Assembly (NCBI GenBank): GCA_034687125.1
Contig: JAQGBZ010000020.1
Span: 186,001-250,000, forward strand
Reading direction: 5' to 3'
Source of the DNA: Neelides folsomi
Lineage: Eukaryota; Arthropoda; Collembola; Neelipleona; Neelidae
DNA length: 64,000 nt
Part shown: positions 61,132 through 64,000 of the stretch, in pieces
Layout: each line of letters starts with the position of its first letter
Numbering within the stretch: the first letter of the stretch is position 1
Notes under the pieces: model-generated
Told to the model about the DNA's origin: nothing
Databases searched by the model: none
Seen by the model: the letters and a program-made list of their open reading frames with translations, nothing else
Program-made: the position numbers and the translations under genes

Positions 61132-64000
61132 AATGTATAGAAGACTGACTGTGTAAGTTGGTTGTTTGAGTTTGAGGTTAATTGCCATCCAATGGGCGAA
61201 CAAACACGAGTTGAACGAGGGGGGTCGTTGAAGGGACACTTGAGAAAAGTCGTAAATTTCTCCCTCGATCAAAATCCCTTTTTCTTCTTCCTTCTTCTCA
61301 AAGTTGACCCTTCAAACTCCACACATTCACAACATGAGAAAGAAATAGAAAATTACATAAGAACCATACATGTAGAAGTAATACATACATATTACTTTTA
61401 AATAATATACCATATACAGATATTTCTCATATGTTTACTTTTAGTATTTATATTTGTATTTGGTACATATAAATATAGTGTTTGTATATGTGTAGTTAGA
61501 TGAAGCAAATCGGAGTAAATGGACAAGTTAAGAGAAATATTTACAAGCCCCAAATCTCCCAAAACTCACAAAAACTCCCCATAAAAATAACCCATAAATA
61601 GAGTTTAAATGGAGTTGGGATGTTGAGGAAGGAAAACGGAGGGATTCGGATGAGAAAATCTCAAACGACGATGAATTCAAATTTGTTCCTTCAAAGAGCT
61701 CTTGAAAGTCAAAGAGGGGACAAAAACATTTTATGAATCAATTGAAACTCACAAATATTAAATTTCAATCTTCATTGTCCTTTTTGATTCTTTCGCGTTG
61801 GATCAAATTACTTCTTAATTTCTCATTCACAACTTTTTTTAAATCCAAAAGAAGGATCTAAAGAGAATCATAAATCAAATTTTAATTCTTTTACTTGATT
61901 TGTAATGAAAATAAATTTCAAAATTTCCATAAATTCTTTTCAAAAAATAAAATGATTTCCAAATTTTAGTTTTACAAAAAAAATCAATTTTTGTCCATTT
62001 AGAATTAAAAATTAATATTTAAATATTCCAACTGTAAGATAATTTATAATAGAAATCTGCTTGCAAAATATTTTATACTTACATGTAAAAAATTTAAATT
62101 GGTTCATTTGGAAGTTTTTGGGTGTTGAAATTTTAATTTGACGTCCGTTATTGAATTCCAATTGTTTCTTTGTGTTTCCTCCAAAGGGTTCTCTTTTTCT
62201 GAGTTTTCCTCACTTTTGTTTGGTTTTTGTGTGTGGGATCGTCGGAGTCTTCCAATTTCGAATCTTTTAATGGATTTCAATAGATAAAAGACGTTTCCTT
62301 CCTTTAATTCCTCCGTTTGGGTTCGAGTTTGAGTTTGAGGAAGAAGGGAATTCCTTTTAGGAATAGTTTGAGAAATACTTTGTAAATGTGTTTTGATCGA
62401 GTGAGTGAATTTCCATCTCATCATTCCCCTATTGATTTCGCTCTTTTGTTCTCTTCCCCCTCCCTCCAAACTCACTCGCCTTTTTTCATCCACACAAATT
62501 GAGGGAATTAAAAAAGGTGGAGGAAATGAAATTGGATGAATTTCATAATTGAAATTAACAAAAGCCCCAATCGATATTCAACATTATTGATTGAATATAC
62601 ATTTATCTGATAACATTCAGCTAATAAATTGATTGCATTACTTAATAAATATACAAAGTCATACAATTTACACAAATTCCATTTCCTTCAAACTTCACCA
62701 TTTTTGTTCAATCTTAATATTTGAATTTTTTTTAATAAATACGAAGTTCGTATTATACGAACCAAAGATCCATTAGCAGGATATATCAAATATAAATCCT
62801 ATAGATTTATACAGATATTATTGGGTTAGGTAAAAAATTCCTATATGAGTATATATTATATTAATGTTAAGTGTATATTTTGGAAATTTAGCGAGTTTCG
62901 GATTTTATAAAGCTTTTGAGTTTTCTCTTTCGGGCATTAGAAGGATATAAGAAGGATATGAGAAGGATATGTATTGAAATAGGTAGTATGAGTTTTCTAT
63001 AGACGTTGAGAGCATTGTCATATAATTCTCGTTATAGTAATCATAATGTATTTGAATTGAATGGCGAGGGTGCAGAAGTTGGGGTTGCGTTTGGCAAGCT
63101 TTTAGAATCAATTCACTCGGATGACAAACCCTCATCCATCTTTGTCACTCAAAAATGGGCGAATAAAGTTTTTGACTTCATTCGCCCTCTGCGGAGTTCG
63201 CCCAATCCTCAAACAACCAAACACAAACCAAATTTCATTAACAATTTTACACAAAGTGCAGCCATTAACATCCCCTAAGCCCCAAAACTCAAAAACTCAA
63301 CAATTTATAAAACCAAAATTCTTAACCGAAATCCTTAACCCAAAATTAACCAAAATTGAACCAACACATGTTATAGTTTAAGAAGCTTAAGTTAATTAAA
63401 AGCCCGAAAATTGAAATTCCTAAATTTTTGGTTTTAGTTAAATTTCGTTTTAGTTAAAATTGAATGTTTCCTCAATGCAAATGGCGCATTTGTTTTGAAT
63501 GAATTTTGTGAGTCGTTTGTCCATTCGTGGGAATTTCTGAGTGAGGAGTGATTTTGAGAATATTTGAAGGATGATGGGCGGGAGGTTCTTGGAAAATTCC
63601 TCATGAGTTGACTTTGAAGTAAAAGGGTATTTTTTCCTTTTTCATGCGAGGGGACTTCAACCTTCATCATCACATTTCTTCCGACCATAACAACCAACAA
63701 CTGACGGAGCTTAAACTATAAGAAACAAAATGTCTGAGAATTCCTTCCTCATTTACCCATGTGTCTTTTTCAATTCTCTCTCTCTGTATATTCCATACAT
63801 ATTCTCTCTGTGTATTGTACATGTTTCCTCCATATCCTGTGAATATCTTTAACATAATTCTCTCTTCATTCTCTCTTCATTCTCCCTCCCAGATGACTAT
63901 GAGTGGAGTTGTCAATGAGAGTCCTCCGTTGGTGGCTCGGATTCAATTTCATTCAGAATCGGAGTGACAGAAGGTCCAAACCCTCACGTACCTCACCAGC

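Larger units (their letters stand above)
60378..64000 (+). other. Scr: Scr intron 1 (5' part)
   Basis: Sequence after the Scr donor with no homeobox exon before the window ends, so the intron is longer than 3.6 kb. It carries an 18-bp tandem (60471-60520) and a 12-bp minisatellite (61041-61131). Switching islands have cores near 60880, 61290, 62480 and 63130, so the sawtooth continues within the intron. ORFs here show no recognisable family. Confidence 0.75.

Noticed and set aside
62104-62493. 129-codon minus-strand ORF in Scr intron 1
   Set aside because: Basic, low-complexity, in a pyrimidine-rich G+T flank; no recognisable domain.

Overview
This window is part of an arthropod Hox cluster. 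It holds, all on the + strand and in this order, the last (homeobox) exon of Antennapedia (1937-2172), a complete three-exon fushi tarazu (50461-52784) and the first coding exon of Sex combs reduced (59741-60377). The order Antp, ftz, Scr with shared orientation is the expected 5'-to-3' layout of an intact arthropod cluster; in Drosophila ftz is inverted. The DNA is strongly AT-rich with GT-AG introns. The proteins place it in Arthropoda, because a ftz-type homeodomain sits between Antp and Scr. I cannot name the class from sequence alone.

Layout. 1-1936 is the 3' part of an Antp intron. 1937-2172 is the Antp homeodomain exon, followed by an AT-rich 3' UTR. 2.8-50.4 kb is about 48 kb in which I find no convincing protein-coding gene. 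It is built from alternating AT-rich spacers and slightly GC-richer islands, with minisatellites, homotypic motif clusters, one long perfect inverted repeat and possible Hox/Exd-type sites. ftz follows, with a 136-bp first intron and a 1.4-kb second intron. That second intron carries a mariner-like MITE with an internal near-perfect hairpin and a cluster of ATGCAT-containing repeats. 52.9-59.7 kb is the ftz-Scr spacer with another MITE. 60.4-64.0 kb is Scr intron 1; the Scr homeobox exon lies beyond the window.

How the genes work together. All three encode Antp-class homeodomain transcription factors. Scr and Antp specify neighbouring head and trunk segments with the cofactor Exd through the YPWM motif. 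This ftz keeps YPWM and shows no LXXLL (Ftz-F1-binding) motif, so it looks like an ancestral, homeotic-type or neural ftz rather than the derived fly pair-rule form.

The most unusual signal is compositional. Throughout the noncoding DNA, roughly every kilobase, the + strand changes from G+T-rich to A+C-rich across a GC-richer core, and changes back across the AT-rich spacer. This sawtooth strand asymmetry recurs dozens of times and is not explained by any gene. Further signals are two arrays plus one looser cluster built on a TCGCA-TATTTAG motif, a duplicated TATACGA module, and a set of minisatellites with a period near 12 bp.
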